Assembly (NCBI GenBank): GCA_009193035.1
Contig: SWDT01000010.1
Coordinates: forward strand, 620,001-684,000
Direction: 5' to 3'
Length of the DNA: 64,000 bases
Source: Halicephalobus mephisto
Taxonomy: Eukaryota > Nematoda > Chromadorea > Rhabditida > Panagrolaimidae
Shown: piece by piece, positions 31,622 to 45,404 of the stretch
Numbering within the stretch: the stretch's first letter is position 1
Layout of the letters: every line of letters begins with the position of its first letter
Position numbers and translations under genes: made by a program
The notes under the pieces: generated by a model
What the model saw: only the letters and a program-made list of their open reading frames with translations
Told to the model about the DNA's origin: nothing
Database searches by the model: none

Positions 31622-34600
31622 ATGCTGATTGTGAAATTTGCCAATTTGGCATTTTTTTATTTTATTTTCCTAGGTATTTTCCAAGATTTAAGGATAGGTA
31701 AGTAATTTTTTCAAATATCAAATTACGTAAAATTTTGTCTGACAACTTTGTCGTTGGAAAACGTATTTTATTTGATTGACAACTGTTGAAGAAATCTCGT
31801 ACTGTATCCTTGGATAAATGACTTTCTTCGATTATCAGTGTTTTCGATCTCTGCTCGCCCTGAGGACATACAATTAAGAGCAGTGTTCTGGCCGAAGGAA
31901 AAATAAAAGTAAAGTTCTTAAGTGTAGGATGTCCTTGTTACTTTTTGGTCCTTTAGAATTGGCAATCAAGCTTTTCATTTTGTTAATGAAAGAAAAGAAA
32001 AATTGTATTAAAAATTGGGCTTTTAAGTAGGAAATATTACTTTAAATAAGAACTTGAAAATGTTTCCAGAAGTAGAGATGATAAAAGTTAAAAAGTATTA
32101 CTCCTCTGGGATAGGTTAATTACGTAACTAACAAGGAACCATGTAGTGGAAAGTAATTTTTTTGAGTCATTTTAGTCATAATAAGGAAGTCTAAAAGTGC
32201 GGCGTACTCCACGAAGTTGAATTTTCCTGCTCTTTGACCCTTAAACGGAAACCTGGATTGTGATAAAAACACAATTTTCCGGACTAAAGAATATCCCTAA
32301 CATAGCGCCGGAGGAAATAATTGAAAAAAATATCCATAGAATTTTATTATTGGAGTCTAATTGAATTTGGATGATATATCTGGATGGCTCCAAAAGTGTA
32401 GAACACGAAAACATAATGATTACAATACTTCGGGGATAAAATTCTGTTTTTTCAGCTACAGTAACGTCGGTGGCTTCGGAGGGGACTAACTACAACTCGG
32501 ATCTGATCGATGGCATCCTGGGGGATTCTAGATTCGTGGACAACATAGAAGAAGGTTCGGGAGAATACCTGGACGATGATCCTGAACAATTCCATCCTCC
32601 GGACCACTACAGATTGGAACACTACCTCAAAACGAACTACAACAGCAAAGTCATGCCCAGAAGGAACAGCAATGAAACAGTAAATGTTTCTGTAAAAATG
32701 GAAATTTATCAAATAGTTGAAATGGTTTGGTTTTTTAAATTTAATCTTTGTTATTTTTAACTTTCAGAACGAACCTCAGCAATACATTTTACTAAATGCT
32801 TGGATTGTCGAGGTCAGTTTAACTTTGTACTCTGAATATGCAATACTGGGTCCCAAACGAGCTCAAAACTAATCCCCGTTGTCAAGGATTGATTGATTAC
32901 ATCGCGATTTTCGCTTTTGAAAATACAGCTGTCGAGAACCGAAAGTAGAATTATTTGATGGAAGAAATTTGTTTTGCTATTTAGTGAAAAATCACAGACC
33001 TAGACGTTATTTGACACGCTATTGAGATGTTAAAAATGCAAATAATAAGGATGAAAAAGCAACGGAATAATATTAATTTTAAATATGTAACAAAAAATAG
33101 ATTTTTGCAGTTTGTAAATAGTAAAATGAAATTTGTAAATATAATCTGAAAATTTCGAAACAGTAGAATCATAGGAGATTAACGAATGATAAAAACACTA
33201 TTATCTGATATCTCTAAATCTTGCGTAGATTTTGTTTTTCGTAATTAAATTTTAAAAAACCTAAAATCTTTGAAAATAAAAAATTCCAAAAATTTCAAAT
33301 TTAATCAAATTTTTTATAACAAATGTTAAAAAATCGAAAATTACGAAATTCCAAAATAACATCGAATTTTAATTTTTTAAGAATAATATATTTAGTAATT
33401 TATAAATATTCCATTTTTTAGGGATTCTGAATTTATTTTTTTTTGATTTTTTTAGAATAGTGGTCGAGGGAAAGAAATCCGTTCGGGATAATGGGAAGCT
33501 TCTAGATCTCCTATTCTAGTAGATCCTAGATTTCGACTTTTTCTCACTTATGAATCGAGACGTTTTTCTTCATTGAAAGTTGATTTTGACTTTTTAGAGA
33601 TGGAACGATGACTTGCTCTACTGGAACCCTGCCAGATTTGGCGGTTTGCGACAGATTAGTCTTCCTAAAGAAGCTGTCTGGTTGCCGGTCAGTTTTTACT
33701 TTATTCTACAGTACTCTTCTTCCATCTAGGGAAATAACGAGTTCTTTGCAGGACACCACCCTCTACAACTCCCTCAACATGGACGAAGATGAAAGTCGAA
33801 AACTCATCAACGTCAAGATCACTACTCTTCCTAAAGAAAAAACTACTCTCGTTGAATTACTGTATCCAACATTGTACAAGAGCAGTTGTTTGTTAGGTGA
33901 CCTTAGATTACTGTAGTTCTTGAATGTATTTGTTTTTCAGATCTCCGAACATTTCCCTTCGATTTGCAATCTTGTAAACTAACGTTCGGTTCTTGGACTC
34001 ATGACAACAAAGCAATTAATTATTTTCCTCACAACGTCAGCGGAAAACCGGCGATATCCACCAGACATTGCATCGAGAACGAAGAATGGAACATCTTGGG
34101 GACTAAGGTCGTCAGATTGGAATCGAAATTTGACTGTTGTAATAACAATTACACATTGTTGGAGTTCCATATTCACTTACAGAGAAAGCCGCTGTATTAT
34201 GTTGTAAGTTTTCGTTTCGAGACAAAAAGAGAAATTCAAAATAGCATTATTGAAAAATATTTTATCAAAGATTTTTTGAAGTCAATCTAATTCTAAAACT
34301 AAGAATTATTTAGTTGTAAAAATTTCCCCAAATTTGCAATTTTTATGGAGTATTAAAATTTGTGACGAAAATTAAAAAATAATAGTGACGATTTGCATTT
34401 GTTACTGGACTAAAAATTACGCTTCTTTTGTGTAAAGATTTGGGATAGTGCCTATTTCCAATTTAAATCAGGACTTTCTAGTCACTATCCAAAAAAAATT
34501 CCAATACACATAAAAAACGTAACTTTTGATTCTGTAACAATTGCGAAATGTAACAGAATCGTCGCATTTTTCATAAGTATTTGACATTTGTGATAAAAAT

Positions 34601-36556
34601 TACAATTTAATAGTGACGATTTACATTTGTTACTGGACTAAAAGTTACGCTTTTTGTGTAACAAAGACTTTTGTAACAAGAGTTTGTTTTTTATTTTAAT
34701 TCAGAAATCTATCATTCAAAAATTAATTCAATTTTTATTTAAGAAATGTAAAAATTACTACTTCCAGGTAAACCTGATAACACCGACTGCCATAATTACT
34801 TTGATTGCTATTTTCGGGTTCTTTAGCTCTAGTACAATCAACGACGTAAGAGAAGAAAAAATGTCTCTTGGGATCACTACTTTGTTGAGTATGTCTATTT
34901 TGATTTTCATGGTGTCGGATAAAATGCCCAACATGGGCACTAGTGTACCTTTGATTGGTGAGTTTATTTTTGAATATTTTTTAAAATTATTTGTTCAGGA
35001 TGGTATTATACCTCGAGTATTACTTTGATTTCCACAGCCACTTTAGCTGCTTCGATTGTAATTTTCACTCAGAAAAAGGGCATAATTGGAAAACGACCTT
35101 CAAGAAGAACTATGAGATGGGCTCGTCGGCTTGGGAAGATTCTGATGGTCAAAATGCCACTTCTGATGGTTCAAGCATACGCCCTGAAAGCGAAGGCACG
35201 ACAATCTTTCAAGACTCGCCCTACAGTACAAAAAGTGATCGCAAACGAGTGTTCTGTCCTGTTACAACTAGGGACGTACTGTAGAAGAGGATTTCTGAAA
35301 CTTTTCCCTCCCTCTTCTAAAAACAAAAAAATCAAAGGGGATCTTTATTTTTTTGTTTTTTAAATTAAAAAAATCCCCAATTTTTTCTAGTACGTCCCTA
35401 CTTTTAACCTATCTTATTTTAATTTTCCTCGAGTGCGATCTATCCTTTGTTTATCCTTATTTAATTTTTACCTTATTCTAAAACGAAAATTTAAAATTTA
35501 ATTTTAGCAAGAAAAAATAAGAAAAGCAAGTCAACGGAAAATGTCAGTTTGGCAAAGATGGTACAAAATAAGCAAGGATCTGCGAAAAATGTCGATGGAC
35601 AATCTTAATTCAGTCAAACTTATGGGTAATAGAGATCCTCAGACAGAGACTTCCCCTACGGATACCAGATCTGGACCATCTATTTTGAATACAACGACTG
35701 GACCAAGTGACGAACATCACAGAAAAATCAATTTTCAAGAAAGAAGTATGACAGAAATGAGCAATATTTCAGGAAATAACAGTAAGTTTAAAAATTTTCA
35801 TCTTAGACTTGTATTGAGGTACACAGAAAATTGAAATTTACAGTTGCAATTTAAAAAAAATCAACTAGGATTTTTATGTTTACATATATGAAGATCTCGA
35901 AATCAAATTTAAATTTATAATTTTTCTGCAATATTCTGCCAAACTGGCTTGTTTGATTTTTTCGTGAAAATTAAGTTTGACTTTGATGTCGACATCTTTG
36001 TGAACTTCTGTATTGGAGTCATTTTACAATTAAAAATTAAAATTCCAAAATTTCCTATTTTAAACTTTTTTTTTTAAATTCAATCAAATGAAATTTTAAT
36101 TTTTAAAATTCATTTAAATAGTAATTTTTAGATTTCACCGCTATTCGGTTTGCGGATGACGACAACGATACGGAGAAAATGTCTGACGACGAAAAATCCT
36201 GGGATGTTCCCAGTCAGCAATGGCCCAATGGCGTCGAAAACGTCGGATTTCAGCCATCTAGATCTGTGTCCATCTCCTCAGGCCCTTACAACATCAGAAG
36301 ACCTATAATGAACAGGGCCAGTATGGCCGAATTCGACCTCATTGATGGTGGTTTTGACCTTTCAAACATGACTGCTCTTCAGCAACGAAATCTCGCGCAG
36401 ATTGAATGGGATTGGATCGCCGCTGTGATCGAAAGAGCTTTTCTGGTCTTCTTCAACCTATGTTTCTGGTTAACGATCGTACTAGTGTCACTGATTGGTG
36501 TGTATTGCTGTTATTACATGATAGATCTCAAAGACAGCGCTTTTACCGGTGACTAA
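31622..36556 (+). CDS. Nicotinic acetylcholine receptor subunit, alpha-type
   Basis: Ten exons: 31622-31697, 32456-32724, 32768-32812, 33598-33687, 33752-33896, 33941-34203, 34768-34957, 34999-35234, 35508-35781 and 36132-36556, giving about 670 residues. It is a ligand-gated cation channel subunit of neurons or muscle. Marks in order are a signal peptide, LLNAWIVERWNDDLLYWNP, VWLPDTTLYNS, the Cys-loop (13 residues between Cys: SSCLLDLRTFPFDLQSCKL), vicinal cysteines DCCNNNYTLLEF (hence alpha-type), and LYYVVNLITPTA (M1). M2 REEKMSLGITTLLSMSI has Glu -1', Leu 9' and Asp 20' (cation-selective). M3 and M4 (IEWDWIAAVIERAFLVFFN, about 620-650) follow. An unusual acidic insert (about 30-60) precedes the first beta strand. 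Exon 1 and the 3' end of exon 8 (donor at 35235) are the least certain. Exact acr homologue not assigned. Confidence 0.88.
34381..34670. repeat. Direct repeat in receptor intron 6
   Basis: A block of about 60 bp (tagtgacgatttgcatttgt, then tactggactaaaa) occurs near 34383 and again near 34610 with few changes, inside the large intron of the acetylcholine receptor gene. Confidence 0.75.
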
Positions 36557-38875
36557 ATTTCTTCATTTTTGCTCAAATTTTGTTTAATAAAAATGAAAAT
36601 TAAAAAATCACAAAACAAGAATTTTCGTAATTAGTGTTATTAAAAAGTTTTGAATTTGGCACTTTTTTAGACCGAAGTATGCTGATTAAGATGATTTCGG
36701 ATGTGTTTCATCTTTGACATCCAGGGAATACTGTATTTATTTATTTTTTCAGAATTCTAATTTTTTTGAAAATCACCACATTCTGTACTGTATTTTTATC
36801 AGTATATTTAATCGACTTTACATAGTTCAAGTACTCAGAGACATCCAGATACGGTAACTGACAACTTTTCAAAGTACGGTTTTTTTCGAAAATTCTGAAT
36901 TTTAAACATCTTTAATCCGAAAAATTTTAATACTTTTTATTAAACTTAGATAATTTTAATATTTTTTTATTATTAAAAACCACTCTAAAACTATAAATTT
37001 TTTAGAAATTAAAAATTAACTTTTATTTTTTAGAAATAAATGAGTTCCGGAACAAAACACCAAAAATTGAAAACTTCTCAGAATCTAAAAGAAATTTTTT
37101 ATTTTTTATTTTTCTGCGAAAACATTTCTAATTTTCTAGTTTTGGATATTAAAATATTAAACTTATTCATGTCTAATAAAAAAGAACAATAAAAACCCAC
37201 CCAAATTCATCGAATTATAGCGATGTGAAATTTGGACTTTTTCGGACGTCTTACATACCGGGGATAAAACAAAAAAGATAAAAATTTACTTAATAATTAT
37301 GTTCCAAAATAAAATTAATCAAGTCAATGATGATCAAATAAGTTGGAAATATTATGTTTATTGAAGTTTTATTTCGAAATCGCAATATTTACTGTCTTAG
37401 ACCTCTTGAAATCCAGCCATGAGACGAAATAAAATGAAACAAGTTTTAAATCATGGACCAGATTTAGTCAAATGACCACTTCCCTCGAGGCAAATTGCGC
37501 CATAAGATTGATTACTTTTTTAATTTTTGATAAACCATTATTTGTCCGAAAATTTGTGAATCGTTAAAAAATTTCTCTTGACGGTCTAGATTAGTTTACG
37601 CCCAATTAAGCCTTTTTGGATTTCTCAAGGATAAATTCTTCTCTTTGATCCGAGGAAGAATAGAGGATAACATCTTCCCCTTATTTCCGTTCAAATTTTG
37701 CAGAGGCAAATGAGTGCAGTCGTCATTGATTTTAAGGAAGGAAGATCTGGAGGTCATCAATTAGGATCTTAGGATAGGTTGGACATTATTCAAGTAATTC
37801 TTATTCATTTCCTTTTTTAATAATTTGAATTTTGGAAGATTTTTTAAAAGTTTTCAGAATCCAATAGAATATTATAGAAATTTTTTAAATTTTATGAAAG
37901 TTTTTAGAAGTTTTCAGAATCCTGTAGAATATTATAAAACTTTTTAAAATATTATAGAACTTTTTAAAAGTCTTCAAAATCCAGCAAAATATTATAGAAC
38001 TTTTTAAAATTTTATGAAAGTTTTTAGAAATCTTCAGAATCCTGTGGAATATTATAGAACTTTTTTAAATATCATACAACTTTTTAGAAATCTTCAGAAT
38101 CTGTTCAAAAATTTTATAACTTTCTAGAATCTCATAATTGCTTCTGAAATCTCTGAAGTTTTTAAGATCTATCAGAATTCAATGGGAAATTCCAAAATCT
38201 CTTTGAAATTTTTGGAATCTCCCAGAATCGAATGGAACCTTTGAGAACCAGTATCTGAAACCGAGATTTCTGAAAATTGGTGTCAAAACAGCTTTGTAAA
38301 ATGTCTAATTTTTGCACTAATATAAATTTAGAACCAACATCTATGACTTCAGATTCCCAAAGTTAGGAAATTCGTGTCGAGACAATTTTGTGAAAAAATT
38401 AAAATTTTTGTGATTAGTTGGGATTTTTTTTTTTAAATATTTTGAAACTATTCGTGCAAATTCATTTTTTCTTTGCAAATTACCCATGATCAGTTCGAGA
38501 TAAAAAAATTCTAGCCAATAACAGAGAAAATCAAGACCTGTTTGGAGTGGAACAGGAGATGATCTTGTTTTCTCGCATTGTCGTCTCCTGATATCCGTGT
38601 TCACTTTTACTTTTGTATGGGCGTGCTTATGATTAATAGTTATTTAGGAATCATAAAATAGAATCGAATTTTGTCGGAAATTTGAGCGATTTTGATTTTA
38701 TTTTTGTAAAAAATTGATTAATTTTTTTCACGAAATTTTCCGCCCACATACTTTTCTGATTTTTTTGGATTTATCTCTGAATTGAAGGATCTTCTTCAGC
38801 TTTCAATCACTCACGCCGCCGTTCGACTGGCTTCCCTTTCCTTCGAGATCACCAAAGTCGACGGCGGAGAGCTTG
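36557..38875. other. Intergenic with a 60-bp tandem repeat
   Basis: No gene. At 37850-38110 a 60-bp unit (cttcagaatcc, then gaatattatagaact) repeats 4-5 times with an exact 60-bp offset. An AATAAA at 36586-36591 is the likely poly(A) signal of the upstream receptor gene. Confidence 0.7.
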
Positions 38876-41583
38876 ATGATTGGTCTGAGGCTTGGATTAG
38901 TTATCACAGTGTTGTTAGTAGTAGACGATGCTTCTGGGATTCCGAGAAGAGGAAATGAACCTTGGAGTTTGATTCTCTGCAAGTTTGCGGATCTCCCGAA
39001 TTACGAACCAAAACCTCCGAAATTTTTCCGAGAATGGCTAAGTGGACCAGATGACGGTCAGTATTTATATTTATTTAATTATTAAATTTCTTTAATTTCT
39101 TCAGATTCGATAGAAAATTACTTCGGTCAAGTTTCAAATGGGATATACACAATCCGAAGTAGCAATGTCGTCGGATGGATAACTCTACCGTACTCCCAGA
39201 AAGATGTCCTTCTGATGGCCAACGCTGAAGCCAGTTCTCCAATCGGGTCAAGTAGCAGTTTCGAGGTCCGTTGATTTCCAAACTTGTTCTTAAAAAAGAC
39301 TATTTTTGAACTTTCTAAATCCGGACAGAATTCAATTGAATTTGAAAACAATTATCCTCGATTTTTTTTGAGGAATTTTTTCCGCATTTGTTTTTATGCA
39401 AATTGATTTTTTGGAAGATCTTCATTATCGATTTTTCGCACAAAAACAAGTAATCAGTTTTATTTTATCCATGTGGAGATAAAAAGTGAGAAAAAACAGT
39501 TCAGAAGATGGATTATCTTCTAAAGTGTTTTGATTTTTGATTTTACATGGTGTCTGGGTGATTGATTAGATAGTCAGGATGTTAAAAATTTGAGTAGAAG
39601 TCTGTTGAATTTCAGTATAAGGATCAATTGTGACCTAAAATCTAAATTTTTTTGATGGTTGATTTTAACGAGACAGTAAATTTGAAACATAACGTTAGGG
39701 AATTTCAAAAGCAAAAGAAAAAATCGAATTATTTAATTTCGGTCCCGACACGAATGATATTTTTATTAAATTTAAACATCCGTAACTTTGTTGAAATTTG
39801 TTATTTTTCGGAAAACTTTTTTTTAAAATAAAGTTTAAATTTTCCTTTATCTAATAAATATGAAAAATAATCTAAATATTATTCCGAATTATTGAAAATT
39901 AAGTTAAATTATTTTTCGCGTCAGGACCAAATTGCAAAAATCAGTTTTGTTTAAGTAATATTAACTCGAAAAATGACAAAAATCTGCTTCAGTATTTTGA
40001 GAAAATCAAAGAAGTCTGTGTTCAAGCAGCTCTGGAACAAGGGTACTCTCTTCATAGTCAACGGATTATCGTAATCAATAAAGGAACAACTGCGGTCTAC
40101 GGGAAGAAGAACGGAGTCCTGCTTACTCCTCAACTAATGTTCAGTTCTGTTCTTTCTCACGAAATGGTTCACAGTTTCTTCATCGGACATTCTTACAGTG
40201 ACAGAAGAATTAAAGTTTTTCCTTATGCTATGCACGGGGAATACGACGACAGATACGATCTCCAAAGCACGGCCAACGCTTATATGCACAGATCCAAGTT
40301 CGGGATGGCTGGTCCTGGACTGAATGGAGCTCATTTGGATTTCCTTGGATGGTTGCCGATGGACAGAATGCTCTACTTCGGAAGGGATGGAAGACAGAAC
40401 TATACTGTCAGATTGAGTTCCTTGAGTGTACCCCACAATGAGACCCAGGGATGGCTGCTCGTCATGATTCCTTTCGATAGAAATGATCCAAGAAATTTTT
40501 ATACTGTAGAATTCAGAACTCCAACGAGATACGACGAAGGAATAATTCAGGTTAGTTGGGGAATTTAAGATGTTAAGTTCATTCGCGAAGGAAAAAATGA
40601 ATAATATTTTATTTAAGACCGAGTTTATGTTTATATTAATTTCTATTGATTGAGCTACTTTTCCTATAGGTTAACTCATATCTATTCGTTATTTAAAATC
40701 TCTTCAAGAACATCTTTTCTAAAAATCTCGAATAATCAAAGTACCTTCCACCTTTAAAATCCGTCTTTTTCAGCCTGCAGTGTTGATCCACCGTATCCAA
40801 CGGACAGGAACTTCTTATTACTCTATTCTAATCAGTCAATCCAAGTACTACTACGAGTTAACAGAAGGCACTGAATGGGTCACTTTTCTGGAACCCGACC
40901 ACTTCAGTTCTTTCCCGACGATCAAAGTTTCTGTTCGGAAAATGTATTCCACAGATGTTGATATTACTGTGAGTTCTACGTTCAATCCAGCCATATGTCG
41001 ACTGGGGGAAGTACGAAAAACAGTAATGGATACAAAATATGGAGTTAATTCTGTCTGTATCCGAAGAGACAGACTTCATCTGGGAGTTAGGGAAGCTGAT
41101 TTGCGGAGACAGTACGACTACAATAACTTCTTCGCTTTGAGATCGACTTTCGGGGCCAACGAGTGCAAAAACGGCTTCGTCTGGAGGGCTATCGATGAAT
41201 ATGACTACATCTGTGTTCCTCCGCAGAGACAGGAAATAGCAAGAGCCCAATCTGAATTCCAAAACGACCGACTTCAATTCGTCACTGTGGAAAGCAGAGA
41301 AAGTCGAGCCATTGCCGACATTTTGGACGAAATCGATGATGAAGAAGAAGGGGAAATTCTGGATAAATCATCAAGTAACTCAACTACTTCTGAATCCTTT
41401 GATCCTCAGAAACCGGCCAAACTGGAATGTGTCTATCCTTACGTCAAACGAGATGCCTTCATCGGCGACGAAATCTGCGTCACTTCTGAAGAACAAAAGC
41501 GAACCATCGAGGAAAATCAAAATTCCGTCAATCTCCTAAGGCATTACGAGTTCTTCAACGGAGTAGACACTGTAGGGCCATGA
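38876..41583 (+). CDS. Secreted HExxH metalloprotease-like protein
   Basis: Four exons, 38876-39056, 39105-39265, 39993-40550 and 40774-41583, give about 569 residues. The ATG at 38876 is preceded in frame by a TTG. A signal peptide (LRLGLVITVLLVVDDASG) is followed by an N-terminal region with NYFGQVSNGIYTIRSSN, then the zinc motif LSHEMVHSFFIGHSYSD (HExxH near residue 171, with a distal His). Downstream are EYDDRYDLQSTANAY and LNGAHLDFLGWLPMD, the layout of gametolysin/immune-inhibitor-type metalloproteases (M11/M6-like: D-M or D-L, then LGW). The C half (last exon) is a cysteine-containing, likely beta-rich domain ending in an acidic run (DEIDDEEEGEILDK). Probable extracellular protease; substrate unknown. 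Intron 2 contains a MITE just upstream of the acceptor of the catalytic exon. Confidence 0.75.
39737..39932. mobile_element. MITE, family 2, copy 1
   Basis: An element of about 196 bp (homology runs about 20 bp further on each side) with inverted ends: tttcggtcccgacacgaa at the left and ttcgcgtcaggaccaaa at the right. It is almost identical to 50072-50265 and related to 48485-48674. Confidence 0.8.
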
Positions 41584-42042
41584 TTCAAGATACTGTAATG
41601 ACTTGAGAATTTCTCCTTCATAAGGAATGAGCTTCAATGCATTTCTGCCGGTCGGACACGGGTTATTTTTCATTTTTTTAGGTGTTATTTTTTTACAAAA
41701 GTCTGTAGTTTATCTAGCTGTGTTTTCGACGTATGTCCTTGGAGAGACAAAAAATAAAGAGGTTTTTTGGGATCAAAAATATGTAGTTTGTTTTTAGACT
41801 TAAAAACAGGATAAAGGTCCTCGAGGTGGAATTCCGGGAATCTAAAACAAGAATCTGGAAAAATGCTTTCTAGCATAGACAGTGTACCGGGTGAAAGTAC
41901 ACCTCACAATACTTTGGCAGTTAGTTAATTAATAAATAATTAGTATTTAATTTCAATACTTGTAGCCCTGGGAAAACACCGTATTCAAAGCCCTTCCAGA
42001 GTCACTCTAATCTTACGTCCATAATATGTTCAATATTCTCAG
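41584..42042. other. 3' flank of metalloprotease, no gene
   Basis: AT-rich sequence, nothing recognisable. A coding-like but unplaced frame begins near 41966 (PWENTVFKALPE). Confidence 0.4.
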
Positions 42043-42695
42043 TACGACTGTAACCGAGATCGTATTGATCTTCACGGACTCGGTTATCTCTGTTACACCG
42101 GATATGACACTTTTTAGGATTCTGCTGTGAACAAACCTTATTCGAAAACTACTTTACCGGCAGGGTGTACTGTTTCGTTCTCGATTTTATCGTCATTGGT
42201 TCTAGTTTGTTAGGCAGCAGTTAGTGGATTTATCTTCTTCATCCAAATAACCTCAGCTGATTACATCTGTGGAATACCGTTACTTGGTTGGAAAGTCGAT
42301 CAGAGCAACATGACCTTGACGAATGTAAAAATGAAACTATGAAGTCATTCCAAAATATAAATTTCATATAAATTTTAAAAATACTATTTGTAATTTATTG
42401 TTTATAGAAAACAGTTTGGACGTAATTGATTGTTGAATTTCTATAATAATTATTTTCAGATTTCTATATTGATATTTTTAATCCATCAACCAGCACCTAT
42501 TCTGATGAGATCACGTCATCGTCGACTTACCCCAATCTGGTTTCCCTTGAAGATTTCAAAAAATTCCTGTCAGAACTCGGATTCAAGGATCAGGAGGACT
42601 TCTTCGTCCTCACAACTGAATCCCTAACTTCAATAATTTTATATTTTTATATTTTTATGATTCTCACAACGAAAACTGAACAAATCCCGATATAG
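42043..42695 (+). pseudogene. Coding-like remnants, gene not resolved
   Basis: One reading frame from 42043 to 42324 shows protein-like text broken by two TAG codons: YDCNRDRIDLHGLGYLCYTG, then DSAVNKPYSKTTLPAGCTV, then SGFIFFIQITSADYICGIP ending at a GTAAAA donor. A further exon-like segment at 42460-42695 follows a ttttcag acceptor and reads TYPNLVSLEDFKKFLSELGF, with a hydrophobic C-terminal stretch (SIILYFYIFMIL). Splice phases do not join into one clean model, so this is either a decayed gene or a gene with introns wrongly placed here. The Cys residues and the hydrophobic tail suggest a small secreted or GPI-anchored protein. Family not recognised. Confidence 0.35.
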
Positions 42696-42863
42696 ATGCT
42701 TCTGTTCGCTAAATTACGGTAAAATAAATTTGAACTTTCATTGGATTAAAGCAGTGAAGGAAGAAATCGAGTAGAATGTGGACCCGTGGAAGAATAGCGG
42801 ATACTGTAGGTTCTTTGGTTAAAAATGACGAAAATTAAAATGGCAATTTTGCGAAATTGAAAA

Positions 42864-44047
42864 TTACGGTAGATCACTAGAAATTAGTGGAGGTTGATTC
42901 CTAGATTCTGGAGCTGGAGCAATGACCTTTCTGAATCCCGGAGCTAAAGCCGGATCAGCTCGAAGAAGACTTTGCCAGAGGGGCAATCTTCCCGTACAGG
43001 GTCTTCTGTTGTGGTAACGGTAGCAGATCATCCCAGTAAAGAGGTAAATCAGAACTAAGCAACAAGTCGACAAACACCCTATGAGGAACCAGAGGGTGCT
43101 GTTCTTGAGAAGAGCCACACATTCTGGACGAAGAAATCCAGAATCAACTTCAGCTGTTTGGGATTCCGGATTCGGGAGATTCTTGATTTCCTGAGGAAGA
43201 GGAAGAATCACAGAAGCTCTGGTTTTCCCGGCAAAGTTCTGCAGAACACATTCGTAGGTCCCGGAGTTTTCTGAGGAAAACCTGTGGATCACAAGGGAGC
43301 CGTTAGCAGCTACTTCGAAGTTGCTCGAAGGAGGAAGGACCTTCCCGTTCTGAAAATACAAAACTACTATAAAGTTATAAAAGAAAATAATCGTTCTAGG
43401 ACCGATATCGGTTTAAAAGTGTATTTCTATTTTTTAAAATTTATTTTGTGAAAATTCAACTTACGAAAAGCCAGTTAACAGCTGGATTCGGAAAAGCTTC
43501 GGTTTTGGCACATTCGACTTCTACAGTATCCCCAGCGAATGGCATCTCGGGATTGGCCACTAATTTTCGGTCTTTTCCGATCTGAGTCATGAAAGCCACT
43601 TTGATTCTGTAAATCTCCCCCAACTGGCCATTGTCTTTCCTGATGCACCAATAATCCCCTTCATCTGCTTTTTCGATGGAGTTGACGATGAGAAAACCGA
43701 CTTCAGGGACTTGTCTGTTAAATCCCTCAAGTGATCTGTTGAGATAAACAGCATTTTTTTCGCTAAATAACGAATAATGAATAGCTGTACAAAAATGAAA
43801 ATAATTACCCTGTGACTTCTGCGATTTTTGTGCCATCTTTGTACCAAGTGGCTTCTTTACCGATCCCAACTGCTCCGAAAATTGGGTCACAAGCCAGAAC
43901 AGAAGCAGAGCCGGTTCTGGCCATCATCTCATTCACGTTTGCCTTCTCTTGAGGAATGGCATCTGAAGTATCAAACTTCAATTCTGGATGAAATTCTCTG
44001 GCTGTGGATATTGAAATCAAACAAAAAGTCAATACTATTCTCTCCAT
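42864..44047 (-). CDS. Two-Ig-domain single-pass membrane protein
   Basis: Three exons, 44047-43809, 43762-43465 and 43349-42864, give about 340 residues. A signal peptide (MERIVLTFCLISISTA) is followed by a first Ig domain (SASVLACDP, ATWYKDGTKIA, KADEGDYWCIRKDNG) and a second Ig domain (GDTVEVECAKTEAFPNPAVN, NWLFNGKVLPPSS, SSENSGTYECVLQNFAG). Each has the Cys, Trp and DxGxYxC marks. A TM (STLWFLIGCLSTCCLVLIYLF, about residues 255-280) and a short Pro/Arg-rich cytoplasmic tail follow. Expected role: cell adhesion or receptor function at the surface, probably in the nervous system or epidermis as for other small nematode IgCAMs. A similar donor one base earlier at exon 1 would break the frame, which fixes the splice. 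Individual orthologue not assigned. Confidence 0.85.
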
Positions 44048-45404
44048 TCTGTCGTCAAACAAGGACAACCAGTGTCCAGATGAGTTTTATTTTTCTTTTC
44101 CCTGTAGGGTCCTGAAAATCGGTATACTTGACAAATGCGACAAGAATGGGTTTATGCAAATCGAAAATGAAAAATTTCGCGGAGAAATCAAAGAATTTTC
44201 AGATGGCCAAAGACGCAATAAAAAAAATATATGACAGAAAAATTTTTCGATTTCTTTATAAAAATGTAATTTCGAAATAATTAATGGAAATTTTTCGAAT
44301 TTAAAAAAAATCATTCGAAATAAATTTCGGAATTTTTGAATTTATATAATTTGGAAATTTTTATTGAATTAGTTTTTTAGAAATTTTTAGTAGATTTTAA
44401 GAATTTTAAAAAAAATATTGGATTTTGGAAAATTTAAAAATTGAATTTTATTTTGGAAAAATTCTAATTGTAAAACTGTAAAATTCAAAAATGACTTTTT
44501 TAAACAAAATTATTCCGACAAAAATTTTTAAAAATACAGTATTTTATGCAAAAATTTTACTTTTGTACAACAATGATTTCGTAATCTACTTTTTGGAGTT
44601 GTATTTTGTCTAGACAAATTTTGAAATTTCTGGATTTTGACAAACAAAATATAAAAGATTTTGTTTATCCTTTGAAATCAACTGCTGTATACAAAACGAC
44701 TAATAGAGATCGAAAATACAACCATCATCGAAATCCAGGTTGTTTGTGATTCGAAAATTTCAAAAAAAATATTCGAAAAATTTCCAAATCATCTGAAACC
44801 AGATTCCAAAGTTTCAAAATAAAATCTCAAAGAGCAGTAAACCTCATTTCATGAATGACTAAAACGGTTGAGAAGAGAAAATAGAAATTAGAACGAGGAA
44901 ACAACTCATAAAAAATATACTTAAAATATGCAAACTATGTCGAAGATGGTTTTTTGCGCGAAATGTCTCCAAAGACAAATCGGAAAGAGTCCAAATAATT
45001 CAACGGACATTGCTGATCCGAGGGAAGACCGAGATTGACATCGGGCCCGTGTCATCTACAGAACAAGGACAAAGATGGCATCAGATTATTCACAAAATGG
45101 ACAGAATTGAATAATGACCATTTGAGGACTGCGCAAATTTCTGGTTGAATAGTTAAAAAATAAGTGTTTTAATTTCTCAACTGGACATGACCAAGAAGTC
45201 AACTAGTTGGTCTATTGGGACTTGTGAAAAACTAAAAAGCATAAAACAGAGTGAGGAAGCCTGCGGCAAAAACAAGAAGTGGAAAGGGTCATTAGGACTC
45301 TCATGGATTTCGGACCTCGCTGACCGTTAGTTATGACTTTCCGGTGGACACGCGAACCTTCCGGTCAACGAAGACTTCAAAAATATATTAAAAAAGAAAA
45401 AATG

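Noticed and set aside
44941..45080. Minus-strand exon-like stretch reading DTGPMSISVFPRISN
   Set aside because: It faintly resembles the start of a ligand-gated channel domain, but it is short, stops at once, and no partner exon is present.
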